Below, one piece after another: positions 17,200 to 25,653 of a DNA stretch of 29,943 nt; position 1 is the stretch's first letter, and the number at the start of each line of letters is the position of its first letter. The notes below the pieces were generated by a model. That model had not been told where the DNA came from, did not search any database, and saw only the letters and a program-made list of their open reading frames with translations. Made by a program: the position numbers and the translations under genes. Where the stretch lies: contig JAGPGC010000002.1 of NCBI GenBank assembly GCA_018056205.1, positions 1-29,943 of the forward strand. Reading direction: 5' to 3'. Origin of the DNA: Candidatus Atribacteria bacterium (GTDB lineage Bacteria; Atribacterota; Atribacteria; Atribacterales; Atribacteraceae).

Positions 17200-18498
17200 T
17201 CAAAGTAGGGTTAGAATTTTTTGGTTGAAGTCAATCAAATGAAAAGAATGGAAATATTTATCCATAGCTTTTTCTATAGATGAAGTAACAATATTTGCCG
17301 CTTGATAGCCATTGTATTTTAAATTTTGGTATAGACAAAATCGAGCCTTTACCACTTCTGGTGAAGACCATATATAGCGGCAGCCAGTTTTGGTCAACCA
17401 AGTTCTCCTTTCAGGAGTTAATGAAAAGAAATCAACCCCCTTTTCTTCTTCTAAAAGCCATTTTTCCCAACGTCTACTTTGATAAACCGCCTGTTCTAAG
17501 CTATTTATTAAATTGGATTTTATGGCAATACTCCCATTTTTATCAAGGTGATTTTCGATGTTTTCACACCTAAGAAGTGCATTGTATTCTTCTTCGGTAA
17601 ATTCAGGACCGACGTTGGCTCCCCCCATGCCTGATTGAGGATAGTCAGCAGGATTTTCAACATAATCGGTATAATGTCCTTTAATAAATGATCCATAGGT
17701 TTCAGCTATTTGAACCAATTGATGAGCTACTTGAGGATCGAAGGTTGTGGTATGAAGATCAGTTCCTACTTTTCCTACAACAAAAATTGGCCATACCTCT
17801 GATAAGCCTCGACTTTGAAGTCGACTCTTTAAGCCTTTGAGAAAATTTTCAAAAACCATTAGATCGGCAAGACCCCCATGGACTTCTTCAGTACCTACTT
17901 CATAAGATATTGGTGGAAATTGATGGTTTCGACGAAAGATCTCGGCATGTTCGATTAATTCCACTGTTCTTGTGATTACTATATCTATTGGTAAAATTGA
18001 ACCAGGGGGAAGGGTTTTATCCACGGTGGGATCAACATGGATTAAATCGTAACCAGCTTCAATGGCAGCTTCGAAAGATTTTTTTATCCAATCCATGCAT
18101 TTTCTTAACGGCCAATTTTCCTGGCTTTGTATATCTTTCAACCAAGGACCACCATGATCAACAGCAATAATAATTGGCCCATTATAATCAATAGTTTCTG
18201 CTTCAAGCTTTACCATTTTTACAAATTCAAACTGATTCATTCCGGTATATCCACCATCTAAATCAACCTGATTAAGAGTGGCGGCGAACTTTATTGGAGC
18301 ATTTGCCCTTTGAGCTGCTCTGAGGGCAGCTTTAATGACTGTCTCCGAATTAGGACAGGCAGCAAAAAGTGTCCGGGGGATGTTCTCTAATCGACTTAAT
18401 TCCCACATCTTCCTCATCAGTAAATCACAGGTTGGTATTCCGAGCTTTTTTGCTTGATTACGAATCGGGCTATTGTCAATATATTTACGATCTAACAT
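17200..18498 (-). CDS. GatZ/KbaZ-like class II tagatose-bisphosphate aldolase, 'non-catalytic' subunit
   Basis: 432 residues, the length of GatZ/KbaZ. Family stretches are FAACPNSETVIKAALRAA, FAATLNQVDLDGGYTG, IIAVDHGGPW, HVDPTVDKTLPPG, SYEVGTEEVHGGL, VVGKVGTDLHTTTFD and KGHYTDYVENPADYP. In enterobacteria this protein supports the catalytic GatY/KbaY aldolase that splits tagatose 1,6-bisphosphate. No GatY is present here, so it may act alone or with a partner elsewhere. It keeps a histidine- and aspartate-rich barrel that could bind metal (inference). ATG 18498 has AAGGAGG about 8 nt upstream. Stands alone on the minus strand. Confidence 0.88.
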   Translation of the reverse strand: MLDRKYIDNSPIRNQAKKLGIPTCDLLMRKMWELSRLENIPRTLFAACPNSETVIKAALRAAQRANAPIKFAATLNQVDLDGGYTGMNQFEFVKMVKLEAETIDYNGPIIIAVDHGGPWLKDIQSQENWPLRKCMDWIKKSFEAAIEAGYDLIHVDPTVDKTLPPGSILPIDIVITRTVELIEHAEIFRRNHQFPPISYEVGTEEVHGGLADLMVFENFLKGLKSRLQSRGLSEVWPIFVVGKVGTDLHTTTFDPQVAHQLVQIAETYGSFIKGHYTDYVENPADYPQSGMGGANVGPEFTEEEYNALLRCENIENHLDKNGSIAIKSNLINSLEQAVYQSRRWEKWLLEEEKGVDFFSLTPERRTWLTKTGCRYIWSSPEVVKARFCLYQNLKYNGYQAANIVTSSIEKAMDKYFHSFHLIDFNQKILTLL

Positions 18499-18820
18499 AA
18501 AATATCCTCCTTTTTAGATTAACAATTGAATTCTGGCAAAATCATAAATTTATTCAAAGCAATTAATCCCGATGCATAGTTTATCATTCAATTTAAACGT
18601 GGTGTGAATATCTTTAGATCTTCATAAAAACCTTAACCGAATTATATCTTTCCTCAATTTTCAAAGAAAAAATTTATAAAATGAATAGCAACTTTTTGAA
18701 ATAATGTTAGATTACTAATATTTTTCGATTATACTACTGTTGCCTACCTAAAATTGATTACTATTTTCCATTAGGTGATAAAATTATAAAAGAAAGATGG
18801 GGGATCTCTTTTAGGTTAAC
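18499..18820. other. AT-rich intergenic stretch with weak promoter candidates
   Basis: This gap separates the divergent GatZ-like and lipA-remnant/nifU genes. On the plus strand TTGAAA (18696-18701) and TATTTT (18719-18724) are 17 nt apart. TTGATT (18754-18759) with GATAAA (18777-18782) is a second weak candidate. No gene, repeat or operator that I can support. Confidence 0.35.
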
Positions 18821-18946
18821 ATGATACCACCTGAATGGATTCGAGTTCGTTACCCAAGTAGTAATACCAATCAAAAGACAATTCAATTCCTTGATGATTT
18901 GAAATTACACACTGTCTGTCAAGGAGCCAGATGGGGTATGAAATGA
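18821..18946 (+). pseudogene. lipA: Remnant of lipoyl synthase N-terminus
   Basis: An open frame of 41 codons from ATG 18821 to TGA 18944-18946. It begins with PPEWIRVRYPSS, ends with LKLHTVCQGARWGMK, and has about 15 residues between. Lipoyl synthases begin with the same layout: P-x-W-L-R-V-x-x-P-S, a helix, then LHTVCEEARCPN, which starts the auxiliary-cluster motif C-x4-C-x5-C. Here the first cysteine is kept, the second is tryptophan, and the frame stops just after. The radical-SAM barrel is missing. Three nt later nifU starts. It is either a decayed or deleted lipA, or a retained small leader peptide coupled to nifU translation. The match is from memory of the family. Confidence 0.7.
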
Positions 18947-18949
18947 ACT

Positions 18950-19786
18950 ATGTGGGACTATACTGAAAAAGTTAAAGATCACTTTCTTCATCCTCGAAAT
19001 GTGGGAGAAATTGCAAATCCCGATGCTGTGGGTATTGTTGGGAATATTATTTGTGGTGATGCTTTAAAGCTTACCCTTAGGGTGGATAGGAAAACCAATC
19101 GAATAATTGATGCTAAATTTCAAACCTTTGGTTGTGCTTCAGCAATTGCTAGCTCATCGGTTTTAACCGAATTATTAAAAGGAAAGACTATTGAAGAAGC
19201 TCAAAAGATAAGTAATCAAGATATTGCGGATTATTTGGGTGGACTTCCAGAAGAGAAAATGCACTGTTCGGTGATGGGGCGGGAAGCCTTGGAAGAAGCA
19301 ATAAAAAATTATAAAGGAGAAACTCAACCTCTCGAACCTCAAGGGAAAATTGTCTGTAAATGTTTTAATGTTTCAGAAGAAAAAATCCGTAAGGTTGCTA
19401 AAGAAAACCATCTTACTACAGTCGAAGAAATTACAAATTTTACCAAAGCCGGTGGTGCTTGTAATTCCTGTATTGGGGAGATTGAAGCCATTCTTAAGGA
19501 TGTTTGGTCAATTAAGGAACCAAAAAAAGTTGAAACAAGGTCTCCAAAGAAACTCACCAATTTACAAAAAATTGCTCTAATCCAAGACATTCTGGAAAGA
19601 GAAATCCGACCAAGATTGCAAGCCGATGGCGGGGATATCGAGTTAATCGATATTGAGGGAAATATAGTTGTAGTAGGTTTTCGGGCTATGTGTGTTTCTT
19701 GCCCTATGGGTGGAGTAACTCTTAAAAGTATCGAGGACAAACTTAAGGAGGTTGTTGGCGAAGAAATAATGGTGGTTGAAAGATGA
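18950..19786 (+). CDS. nifU: Three-domain Fe-S scaffold protein NifU
   Basis: 278 residues with the full NifU layout. The N-terminal IscU-like scaffold has C35, D37, C62 and C106. The central [2Fe-2S] bacterioferredoxin-like domain has CKC (C136, C138) and CNSC (C171, C174). The C-terminal Nfu domain has CVSCPMG (C248, C251). Positions agree with Azotobacter NifU to within one residue. It assembles Fe-S clusters with sulfur from NifS, encoded next with a 4-bp overlap. No nitrogenase genes are nearby, so it is probably the general Fe-S system of an anaerobe. Its only upstream Shine-Dalgarno-like sites lie inside the lipA remnant, suggesting translational coupling. Confidence 0.95.
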   Translation: MWDYTEKVKDHFLHPRNVGEIANPDAVGIVGNIICGDALKLTLRVDRKTNRIIDAKFQTFGCASAIASSSVLTELLKGKTIEEAQKISNQDIADYLGGLPEEKMHCSVMGREALEEAIKNYKGETQPLEPQGKIVCKCFNVSEEKIRKVAKENHLTTVEEITNFTKAGGACNSCIGEIEAILKDVWSIKEPKKVETRSPKKLTNLQKIALIQDILEREIRPRLQADGGDIELIDIEGNIVVVGFRAMCVSCPMGGVTLKSIEDKLKEVVGEEIMVVER

Positions 19787-20973
19787 ACATTCTTTATTTC
19801 GATAATAATGCTACAACTCAAGTTGCCCAAGAAGTATTAGATAGCATGCTTCCATATTTTCGAGAATATTATGGGAATCCATCAAGTATGCATACCTTCG
19901 GAGGGCAGCTTTATCATAAGATAGAAGAAGCTCGGGAACAGGTTGCAGCGTTAATTGGAGCAGAGCCAGATGAAATCATCTTCACTAGTTGTGGAACCGA
20001 AAGTAATAATACCGCACTAATGAGTGCTATCGAAACCAATCCAACAAAAAGGCACATTATTACAACTAAAGTTGAGCACCCAGCTGTTCTAAACTTTTGT
20101 AAACATTTAGGTCGTAAGGGATATCATGTGACCTATTTGCCAGTTGACAGTAAAGGAAGGTTGGATTTAGAGTCGCTGGTACAAGCTATCGATGATAATA
20201 TTGCAGTGGTTTCCATTATGTATGCCAACAACGAAACCGGAGTTATTTTCCCCATTGAGAAAATTGGTCAAATTCTTCGAGAAAGAAAAGTGATTTTTCA
20301 TACTGATGCCGTTCAAGTTGTAGGTAAAATACCTGTAAATGTAAAAGAGCTTCCCGTTGATATGCTTACGCTTTCTGGGCACAAAATCCACGCCCCGAAG
20401 GGAATTGGAGCTTTATATATACGGAAAGGTACACGATTTTACCCCTATATAATTGGTGGCCATCAGGAAGGTGGGCGTCGGGCGGGGACGGAAAACGTTG
20501 CTTTCATTATTGGTTTGGGGAAAGCATGTGAGTTAGCAGCAAAGAACTTGAAAAAAGAAGTTGTTTATCTAAATCGACTAAGAGATAAATTAGAAAGTGG
20601 TTTATTAAATAATTGCCCAGATACCAGTATCAATGGTGATCGAGAAAACCGACTTCCGAATACTTCAAATATGAGCTTTGAATACATCGAGGGCGAAGCT
20701 ATCCTACTTCGGTTGAATGAATATGGCATTTGTGCTTCCTCGGGTTCAGCTTGTACTTCAGGGTCGCTGGAGCCCAGTCATGTATTACGGGCTATGGGTA
20801 TTCGTAACACTGCTATTCATGGCTCAGTGAGGTTTTCCTTGAGTAGATATAATCAGGAGAATGAAATTGATCAGTTGATCGAAGTCATGCCAGCAATAAT
20901 CAAAGAATTGCGCCTTATTTCTCCCTTTGGTAGGGAAAGAATAGTGGAAAATAGTTGTTCACCTCAAAAATAA
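19783..20973 (+). CDS. nifS: Cysteine desulfurase NifS
   Basis: 396 residues, a PLP enzyme that takes sulfur from cysteine and hands it to NifU. The PLP lysine is K201 in LSGHKIHAPKG. The catalytic cysteine C324 lies in the mobile loop SSGSACTSGSLEPSHVL. GTESNN (71-76) and the YFDNNATT start are typical of class I desulfurases of NifS/IscS type. It overlaps nifU by four bases (ATGA). A terminator overlaps its stop codon. Confidence 0.95.
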   Translation: MNILYFDNNATTQVAQEVLDSMLPYFREYYGNPSSMHTFGGQLYHKIEEAREQVAALIGAEPDEIIFTSCGTESNNTALMSAIETNPTKRHIITTKVEHPAVLNFCKHLGRKGYHVTYLPVDSKGRLDLESLVQAIDDNIAVVSIMYANNETGVIFPIEKIGQILRERKVIFHTDAVQVVGKIPVNVKELPVDMLTLSGHKIHAPKGIGALYIRKGTRFYPYIIGGHQEGGRRAGTENVAFIIGLGKACELAAKNLKKEVVYLNRLRDKLESGLLNNCPDTSINGDRENRLPNTSNMSFEYIEGEAILLRLNEYGICASSGSACTSGSLEPSHVLRAMGIRNTAIHGSVRFSLSRYNQENEIDQLIEVMPAIIKELRLISPFGRERIVENSCSPQK

Positions 20974-21003
20974 AAAAGGGCGAATGGGATATCGCCCTTT
21001 TTT
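20972..21003. terminator. Bidirectional intrinsic terminator
   Basis: Arms 20972-20983 and 20992-21003 form a perfect 12-bp stem, A6-GGGCGA / TCGCCC-T6, with an 8-nt loop and U-runs on both strands. It ends the nifU-nifS transcript (plus) and the glutaredoxin-FTR transcript (minus), and overlaps both stop codons. Confidence 0.92.
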
Positions 21004-21403
21004 ATTTCCAGAACAAACCGCAATGACAACGGCCATTTTTTTCAACATCTCCCTGGCGAGTAAAAATACAAGGACACACATTGTCTTGAATATTATCAAT
21101 ACGACAGGGACAATAAAAATCCCCGAATCGTTGGTGTTTTTTAAGCAGCCCCTCGACTAAAGCTTCTTTCATTTCATTGAAATGATAACCCCGAAATCGA
21201 GCAAAGTTATCCATTCTTTGTCTTATCTCATCTTCCAAAGTGATATCTTTAGGGCGCTCTAAAACTAATTGATCTGATTTGAAAACCATCACCAACACTG
21301 CTCCACAAACCGGACAGATAATCCTTTTTCCAGCCTCTTTGGTTTCTTTAAGAATAAAGTTGACTTGGCAGACTGGGCAAAGGATTTTTTCCTGAGCACT
21401 CAT
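21002..21403 (-). CDS. Zinc-ribbon + ferredoxin:thioredoxin reductase catalytic-type protein
   Basis: 133 residues. The N-terminal part has two CPVC knuckles (about residues 9-12 and 30-33), a rubredoxin-like or zinc-ribbon fold. The C-terminal part is the FTR catalytic beta type, with CPC, CPC and CHC motifs that hold a [4Fe-4S] cluster beside a redox disulfide. Spacing is CPC-X9-CPC-X13-CHC, unlike the plant/cyanobacterial CPC-X16-CPC-X8-CHC. It probably passes electrons from ferredoxin, or from the ribbon if that binds iron, to the adjacent glutaredoxin (inference). It overlaps the glutaredoxin gene by four bases. No variable FTR alpha subunit is nearby. Confidence 0.88.
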   Translation of the reverse strand: MSAQEKILCPVCQVNFILKETKEAGKRIICPVCGAVLVMVFKSDQLVLERPKDITLEDEIRQRMDNFARFRGYHFNEMKEALVEGLLKKHQRFGDFYCPCRIDNIQDNVCPCIFTRQGDVEKNGRCHCGLFWK

Positions 21404-21645
21404 TTTTCCAAAGCCTCCTTGATGCGAAGTTCGTCATATCCAACAATGACTTCGTCATCAATCACAATGACTGGAAATGCTCTTCGTCCAGAAATTTTCT
21501 GAACTTCATCTATGGTTTTTTCTTTCTCTTCCTCTCTGAGGAGATCAACATCCACCGATTCATAAGGAATTTGATGGTTAGTAAAATATTTCTTTGCCAT
21601 GGTACAAAAAGGACAAGTGCTCAATGCATATAACATTACTTTTTT
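21400..21645 (-). CDS. Glutaredoxin-like thioredoxin
   Basis: 81 residues from ATG 21645, giving MKKVMLYALSTCPFC with the redox pair C12/C15 (CPFC). The cis-proline loop FPVIVIDDEVIVGYDE follows. The start is chosen because GGAGGT lies about 10 nt upstream. An ATG at 21681 would add 12 charged residues containing that Shine-Dalgarno. Its stop overlaps the start of the FTR-type gene, so the two form a two-gene redox operon in which the FTR-type protein likely reduces this glutaredoxin (inference from context). Confidence 0.9.
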   Translation of the reverse strand, partial: KKVMLYALSTCPFCTMAKKYFTNHQIPYESVDVDLLREEEKEKTIDEVQKISGRRAFPVIVIDDEVIVGYDELRIKEALEK

Positions 21646-21681
21646 CATTTCTTTTAATACCTCCTCTTCATGTTTATTCAT

Positions 21682-22195
21682 AATTTTAGTCGAATGATAG
21701 ACAATTGATCGCTATACGAGATAATTTTCTAATCTTTCTTAAGATACCGATTGAGTAATAAAAAATGTGATAAATAAATAGGTATTAAAAAGGAAATTAA
21801 ATAAACATTTTAAAGTATCAATTTCACGCTGAGCATCCTATTCATTTTTCATTTCTAAAGATAATAAAAGAAAAGATTAAAAAGCTACTTTTTTGGGAAG
21901 TCTTATGATTCTATCTGAAGATTTATAATAAGTGTGATTTTTAGCTACACCCTTCCATTAGTAAAATTAGGAGCTTCGTCCTATTATATCTTAAACTCAT
22001 CTTTTATAAATTTATTCATAAAAATTTTAAAAATTTTACTCAATAAAGAGTTTATATATTATTTAAATTAGAGTAAAATGTTTTTAGAAAAATTACCAAC
22101 GATATTGCTTAAAACCAATTTCTATCAGAATTCCTGAAGTAGCAATTTTTGAATGGATATTAATTAATGATAGGGAAAAGGGGAGGGGAATATTA
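21682..22195. other. AT-rich intergenic stretch, nothing supported
   Basis: About 510 nt between the divergent glutaredoxin and SGNH-hydrolase genes. It is very AT-rich, with only a tiny AGGA...TCCT hairpin near 21970. No open frame, RNA gene or repeat that I can support. It must hold the promoters of both flanking genes, but I see no clear pair. Confidence 0.45.
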
Positions 22196-23020
22196 ATGAG
22201 ATTTAAAGATTTATTTATTAAGTTTCTAATATTAGGTTTATTGTTGTTCATTCTATTTTCTCAAACTTATCCATGCGATAGGGATTTGTTTAACTCTTCA
22301 GCTTTTGCCCAGGGAATAAACATTCTTTTTCTACACCATAGTACCGGTCAAGTTATTTGGGAAGGCGGTGTTCCCGATTTAATTGATCAATATAACAACC
22401 TAAACGATACTTCACATTTTATCGATTCCCTAGAATTTCCCAAAGATTATCCTTATGGATGGAGTAACTATCCCTATGATTATTGGAATATCTGGGTTGA
22501 ACATGCTGGAGAAGAGCCATATATGGATGAACCGACTCTGGAAATACTCACTCGAGATTACCAAATGATCATATGGAAACATTGTTTTCCAGTGAGTGAT
22601 ATTGAAGAGGACAGCGGGGAAGCTGATGTGAGTTCCGATGTTAAATCTATTGAAAACTATCAACTCCAATACTTGGCTCTTAAAGAGAAAATGAATGAAT
22701 TTCCCGAAACACTTTTTATTATTTGGACAGGAGCAGCGCAAGTAAGAGGTGCTACCACAAAAGGGAATGCACAAAGAGCACAAAAATTTTTTAATTGGGT
22801 TAAAGAGGAATGGGATCAGCCTGGAGATAATATTTTTATATGGGATTTTTTTCAGTTAGAAACTGAAGGTGGAATTTACTTAAAAGATCAATATGCTGCC
22901 TCTAACGACGATTCTCACCCTAATTATCAGTTTGCTGAAAGAGTTGCACCCTTGTTTGTTCAAAGGATTATTGCTGTTCTTGAGGGAAGAGGCGATGAAG
23001 AAAGTTTGACCGGTGAATAA
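22196..23020 (+). CDS. Secreted SGNH/GDSL-like hydrolase
   Basis: 274 residues. A signal peptide has a hydrophobic core at about 7-24 and a likely AFA|Q cleavage near residue 38. Just after it, INILFLHHSTGQVIW resembles the SGNH block I strand, with S49 as candidate nucleophile. WTGAAQVRG (about 177-185) fits the oxyanion-hole region, and DDSHPNYQFAERVAPLF places a D-x-x-H-like pair (D238, H241) as in block V. The first motif is HHST rather than GDS, so it is a divergent branch. It likely cleaves an ester or acetyl group on an external carbohydrate or lipid (inference). GGGGAGGGG precedes ATG 22196. Single gene, flanked by a minus-strand transporter. Confidence 0.7.
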   Translation: MRFKDLFIKFLILGLLLFILFSQTYPCDRDLFNSSAFAQGINILFLHHSTGQVIWEGGVPDLIDQYNNLNDTSHFIDSLEFPKDYPYGWSNYPYDYWNIWVEHAGEEPYMDEPTLEILTRDYQMIIWKHCFPVSDIEEDSGEADVSSDVKSIENYQLQYLALKEKMNEFPETLFIIWTGAAQVRGATTKGNAQRAQKFFNWVKEEWDQPGDNIFIWDFFQLETEGGIYLKDQYAASNDDSHPNYQFAERVAPLFVQRIIAVLEGRGDEESLTGE

Positions 23021-23075
23021 GCTCGGTTCTAAAAACCCTTTTAAATTATTGGAAAATAACGGAGTTAAAAATTTT

Positions 23076-24287
23076 TTATTCATATCTTAAAGCTGTAATA
23101 GGATCAAGCTTGCTGGCTCGACGGGCAGGTACTATGCCAAAGAACAAGCCAACAGCCAGCGAGACTCCAAAAGATATGATAATAGAACCCAAACTGGTTT
23201 TAGTAACCCATTGGGTATATTTTCCAATTAACTGTGCACTAACTGCTCCAAAAATGATTCCAAGGATTCCTCCCACACAACTAAGTACTGAGGATTCGAC
23301 TATGAACTGAAAAAGAATATCACTCTGACGAGCTCCGATTGCCTTTCGAAGGCCAATTTCTCGAGTCCTTTCTGTGACCGAAACCAACATGATATTCATA
23401 ATTCCAATTCCTCCAACGAGTAGGGATATGCCAGTTATGGCGCCTAGAAAAAGAGTCATTGTACCTGTGACCTGATTTATAGTGTCAAGAATGTCTTGTT
23501 GATTCATTATTGAAAATCTATCAATATTGCCTAATTTTCGAAGGAAAAATCGTTCCAATGATTGAGAAATGGTATTCATTTCTTCAGCAGAATTGGCTTG
23601 AATTGTGATGCTTTGAATATATCTTGAGCCAGTTAATCTTTTTTGGTGGGTTGTAAGAGGAACAAAGACTTGGTTTCCTAAATCTTGAGGACCCATGGTT
23701 TTCTTTTCCATAACACCAATCACTTCAAAGCTTACTCGTCCAATCCTTATTTTATTACCAACAGCTTTATTGATATCACCAAAAAGGTCTATTGCTACGG
23801 TATCACCAATTACTGCGTAATTATTTGAATTAAGGTAATCATACTCACTAAAAAAACGCCCCAAAGAGGGATAGAAGTTCCTAACCTCAGGGTAATTGGC
23901 AGTAGTCCCAACAATTGATACAGATGTACTGTTTCTTCCATAAATAACCGTCCTTCGTTGAGAAGATTCGGCAATAATAGATTGAATGCCGGGTATTGAA
24001 GCAGCTTGAAGATCTTGAAAGTGTTCAATTTTCAATATATTCGACATTCCTCTCATCATAATTGGAGCACCTGGTCGCTGCCGCATAGATCCCCCGACAA
24101 CAGTTAAGAGATTAGAACCCAAACTTCCAATTTGATCTACTATAGAAGCTCGAACTCCAGTACCAAGTGAAATCATAGAGACAACGGCAGCTACTCCAAT
24201 AATGATACCAAGCATGGTAAGAAAGGAACGTAATTTATTGGATATTAGACTTGAGATTGAAGTTCTCAGACTTTCATAAATATTCAT
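23076..24287 (-). CDS. MacB-like ABC transporter permease
   Basis: 403 residues. The N-terminal membrane helix follows SLRTSISSLISNKLRSFLTMLGIIIG, typical of MacB-type permeases. A large periplasmic core domain (about residues 45-270) precedes three C-terminal FtsX-type helices, with GGIGIMNIMLVSVTERTREIGLRKAIGAR between the first two. ATG 24287 is used because GGAGG precedes it. The longer frame to 24395 reads through the end of the adaptor gene. It lies 4 nt after the adaptor. Such permeases need a separate or fused ATPase, and this protein has no ATP-binding domain. Likely exports a peptide, lipid or drug, or acts as a mechanotransmission unit. Confidence 0.9.
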   Translation of the reverse strand: MNIYESLRTSISSLISNKLRSFLTMLGIIIGVAAVVSMISLGTGVRASIVDQIGSLGSNLLTVVGGSMRQRPGAPIMMRGMSNILKIEHFQDLQAASIPGIQSIIAESSQRRTVIYGRNSTSVSIVGTTANYPEVRNFYPSLGRFFSEYDYLNSNNYAVIGDTVAIDLFGDINKAVGNKIRIGRVSFEVIGVMEKKTMGPQDLGNQVFVPLTTHQKRLTGSRYIQSITIQANSAEEMNTISQSLERFFLRKLGNIDRFSIMNQQDILDTINQVTGTMTLFLGAITGISLLVGGIGIMNIMLVSVTERTREIGLRKAIGARQSDILFQFIVESSVLSCVGGILGIIFGAVSAQLIGKYTQWVTKTSLGSIIISFGVSLAVGLFFGIVPARRASKLDPITALRYE

Positions 24288-24291
24288 AGGG

Positions 24292-25581
24292 TTATCTTCC
24301 TCCGCCGCCAAAAGTTCCTCCCATAACTGGAGGAGTATTATGGTGTGTTGTAATTGAAGGAAGAACAACAAGCTCACCCGTTTCAATACCCTCAATAATT
24401 TCTACTTGGTCGCCGTTACGTATTCCAACCTTAACCTCTCTTTCTATTGGTTCGCCTTCTTGATTAGCGATAAGTACAAAGCTTTTTCCTTTTTTTTCTA
24501 TGAGGGCATCGAGAGGAATAATTGTGGCATTCTCTTTATATTCAGTAGTTATTTCAGCTTCAGCAGTCATTTCAGGCCGTATTATTCGATCTGGATTAGG
24601 AATAAGAATGGTAGCATCATAGGTCACTACATTTTCAGTAATTTTTCCCAGATAAGAGATAGAATCAACCTTTCCATTGAAAGGTTTATCGGGAAGAGCG
24701 TCAAGAACTACCCGGGCTTTCATTCCTTCTTGTATACGAGGAACATCGATTTCATTGATGGGAACCACCACTTTCATGGTACTCATATCGTCAATGGTTG
24801 CGGTGATATTAGTAGTAGTTGCACTCCCAGTTTGAATAATATCTCCAACCTTGACATTTACATCAATAACCGTTCCAGAAATTGGGGATTTTATTAGGGA
24901 GGCTTCTAGCTGATTTTTTATTGATTCTAAACTGGCTTTAACTTCAGAGATTTGGGCGCGTCGAATTTCCACATCTTCTTTTTTTGGCTGTTTTTTTAGG
25001 TCATCCAATTGAGCCTTGGATACATAAACGGCTTGTTCTTTAAGGATAACTTGATCTTCACTTTGTTCCAATTGTTCTTTTGATAACCCTCCGGAAGCGA
25101 ATAATTCTCGATGTCGCTCAAGAGTCCGTTGGGCATTTTCCAAAGCTATCAAAGCCTCCTGGTAATTGGCTTCGGCTTGTTTTAGGTCAACTTCGCTTGG
25201 TTGTTGAAGGAGTTTATCCAATTCTGCTTGAGCAGATATGAGCTGAGATTCAATCTTTTGACGACTGATTTCAAGTTCGCGAGTATCCAGCTGAAAGAGG
25301 GGTTGATTTATGGTAACTAGATCACCAGATTTGACAAAAATTTGAACTACTTTTTCCCCAATTTCTGACTTAACCTCAGCACGAGTAAGTGATTCAGCCG
25401 TTCCGACTACTGAAATCGAATTGCTGATCGAACCTTTTTCTACGGGGATAGTTTTATAAATAAGGTCATTTTCTTTTTGGCTGGCAGTAAGTTTATTATT
25501 AAACGAAATTAACCATATTGCAATTATGGCTACACTTAAAATGATTAAGGGAATAATTATTTTTTTTACTTTTTTTGACAA
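24292..25581 (-). CDS. MacA/HlyD-like periplasmic adaptor protein
   Basis: About 429 residues. One N-terminal membrane anchor (KIIIPLIILSVAIIAIWLISF) is followed by a split biotinyl-lipoyl domain. Next is a long alpha-hairpin of two coiled-coil arms (about residues 90-225), then beta-barrel and membrane-proximal domains. The Gly-rich tail GGTFGGGGR is common in MacA-like adaptors. The TTG at 25581 is chosen because GGGGAGG lies 9 nt upstream. The TTG at 25599 would place that site inside the gene. It is the first gene of a two-gene unit with the permease. In a double-membrane cell it would bridge to an outer-membrane channel, but none is encoded here. Confidence 0.88.
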   Translation of the reverse strand: MSKKVKKIIIPLIILSVAIIAIWLISFNNKLTASQKENDLIYKTIPVEKGSISNSISVVGTAESLTRAEVKSEIGEKVVQIFVKSGDLVTINQPLFQLDTRELEISRQKIESQLISAQAELDKLLQQPSEVDLKQAEANYQEALIALENAQRTLERHRELFASGGLSKEQLEQSEDQVILKEQAVYVSKAQLDDLKKQPKKEDVEIRRAQISEVKASLESIKNQLEASLIKSPISGTVIDVNVKVGDIIQTGSATTTNITATIDDMSTMKVVVPINEIDVPRIQEGMKARVVLDALPDKPFNGKVDSISYLGKITENVVTYDATILIPNPDRIIRPEMTAEAEITTEYKENATIIPLDALIEKKGKSFVLIANQEGEPIEREVKVGIRNGDQVEIIEGIETGELVVLPSITTHHNTPPVMGGTFGGGGR

Positions 25582-25653
25582 AGGATTTTTCCTCCCCAAT
25601 CGATATCTAAAGAATGTTGAGTTTCTTTATGTAATTAGGCTTTTTATTTTTTA

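Noticed and set aside
19339..19830. 163-residue minus-strand open frame opposite nifU
   Set aside because: Serine/isoleucine-rich antisense frame over a gene with all expected cysteines; no independent evidence.
18950..20973. nifU-nifS as part of a nitrogen-fixation cluster
   Set aside because: No nitrogenase or cofactor genes are nearby, and NifUS-type systems serve general Fe-S assembly in many anaerobes.
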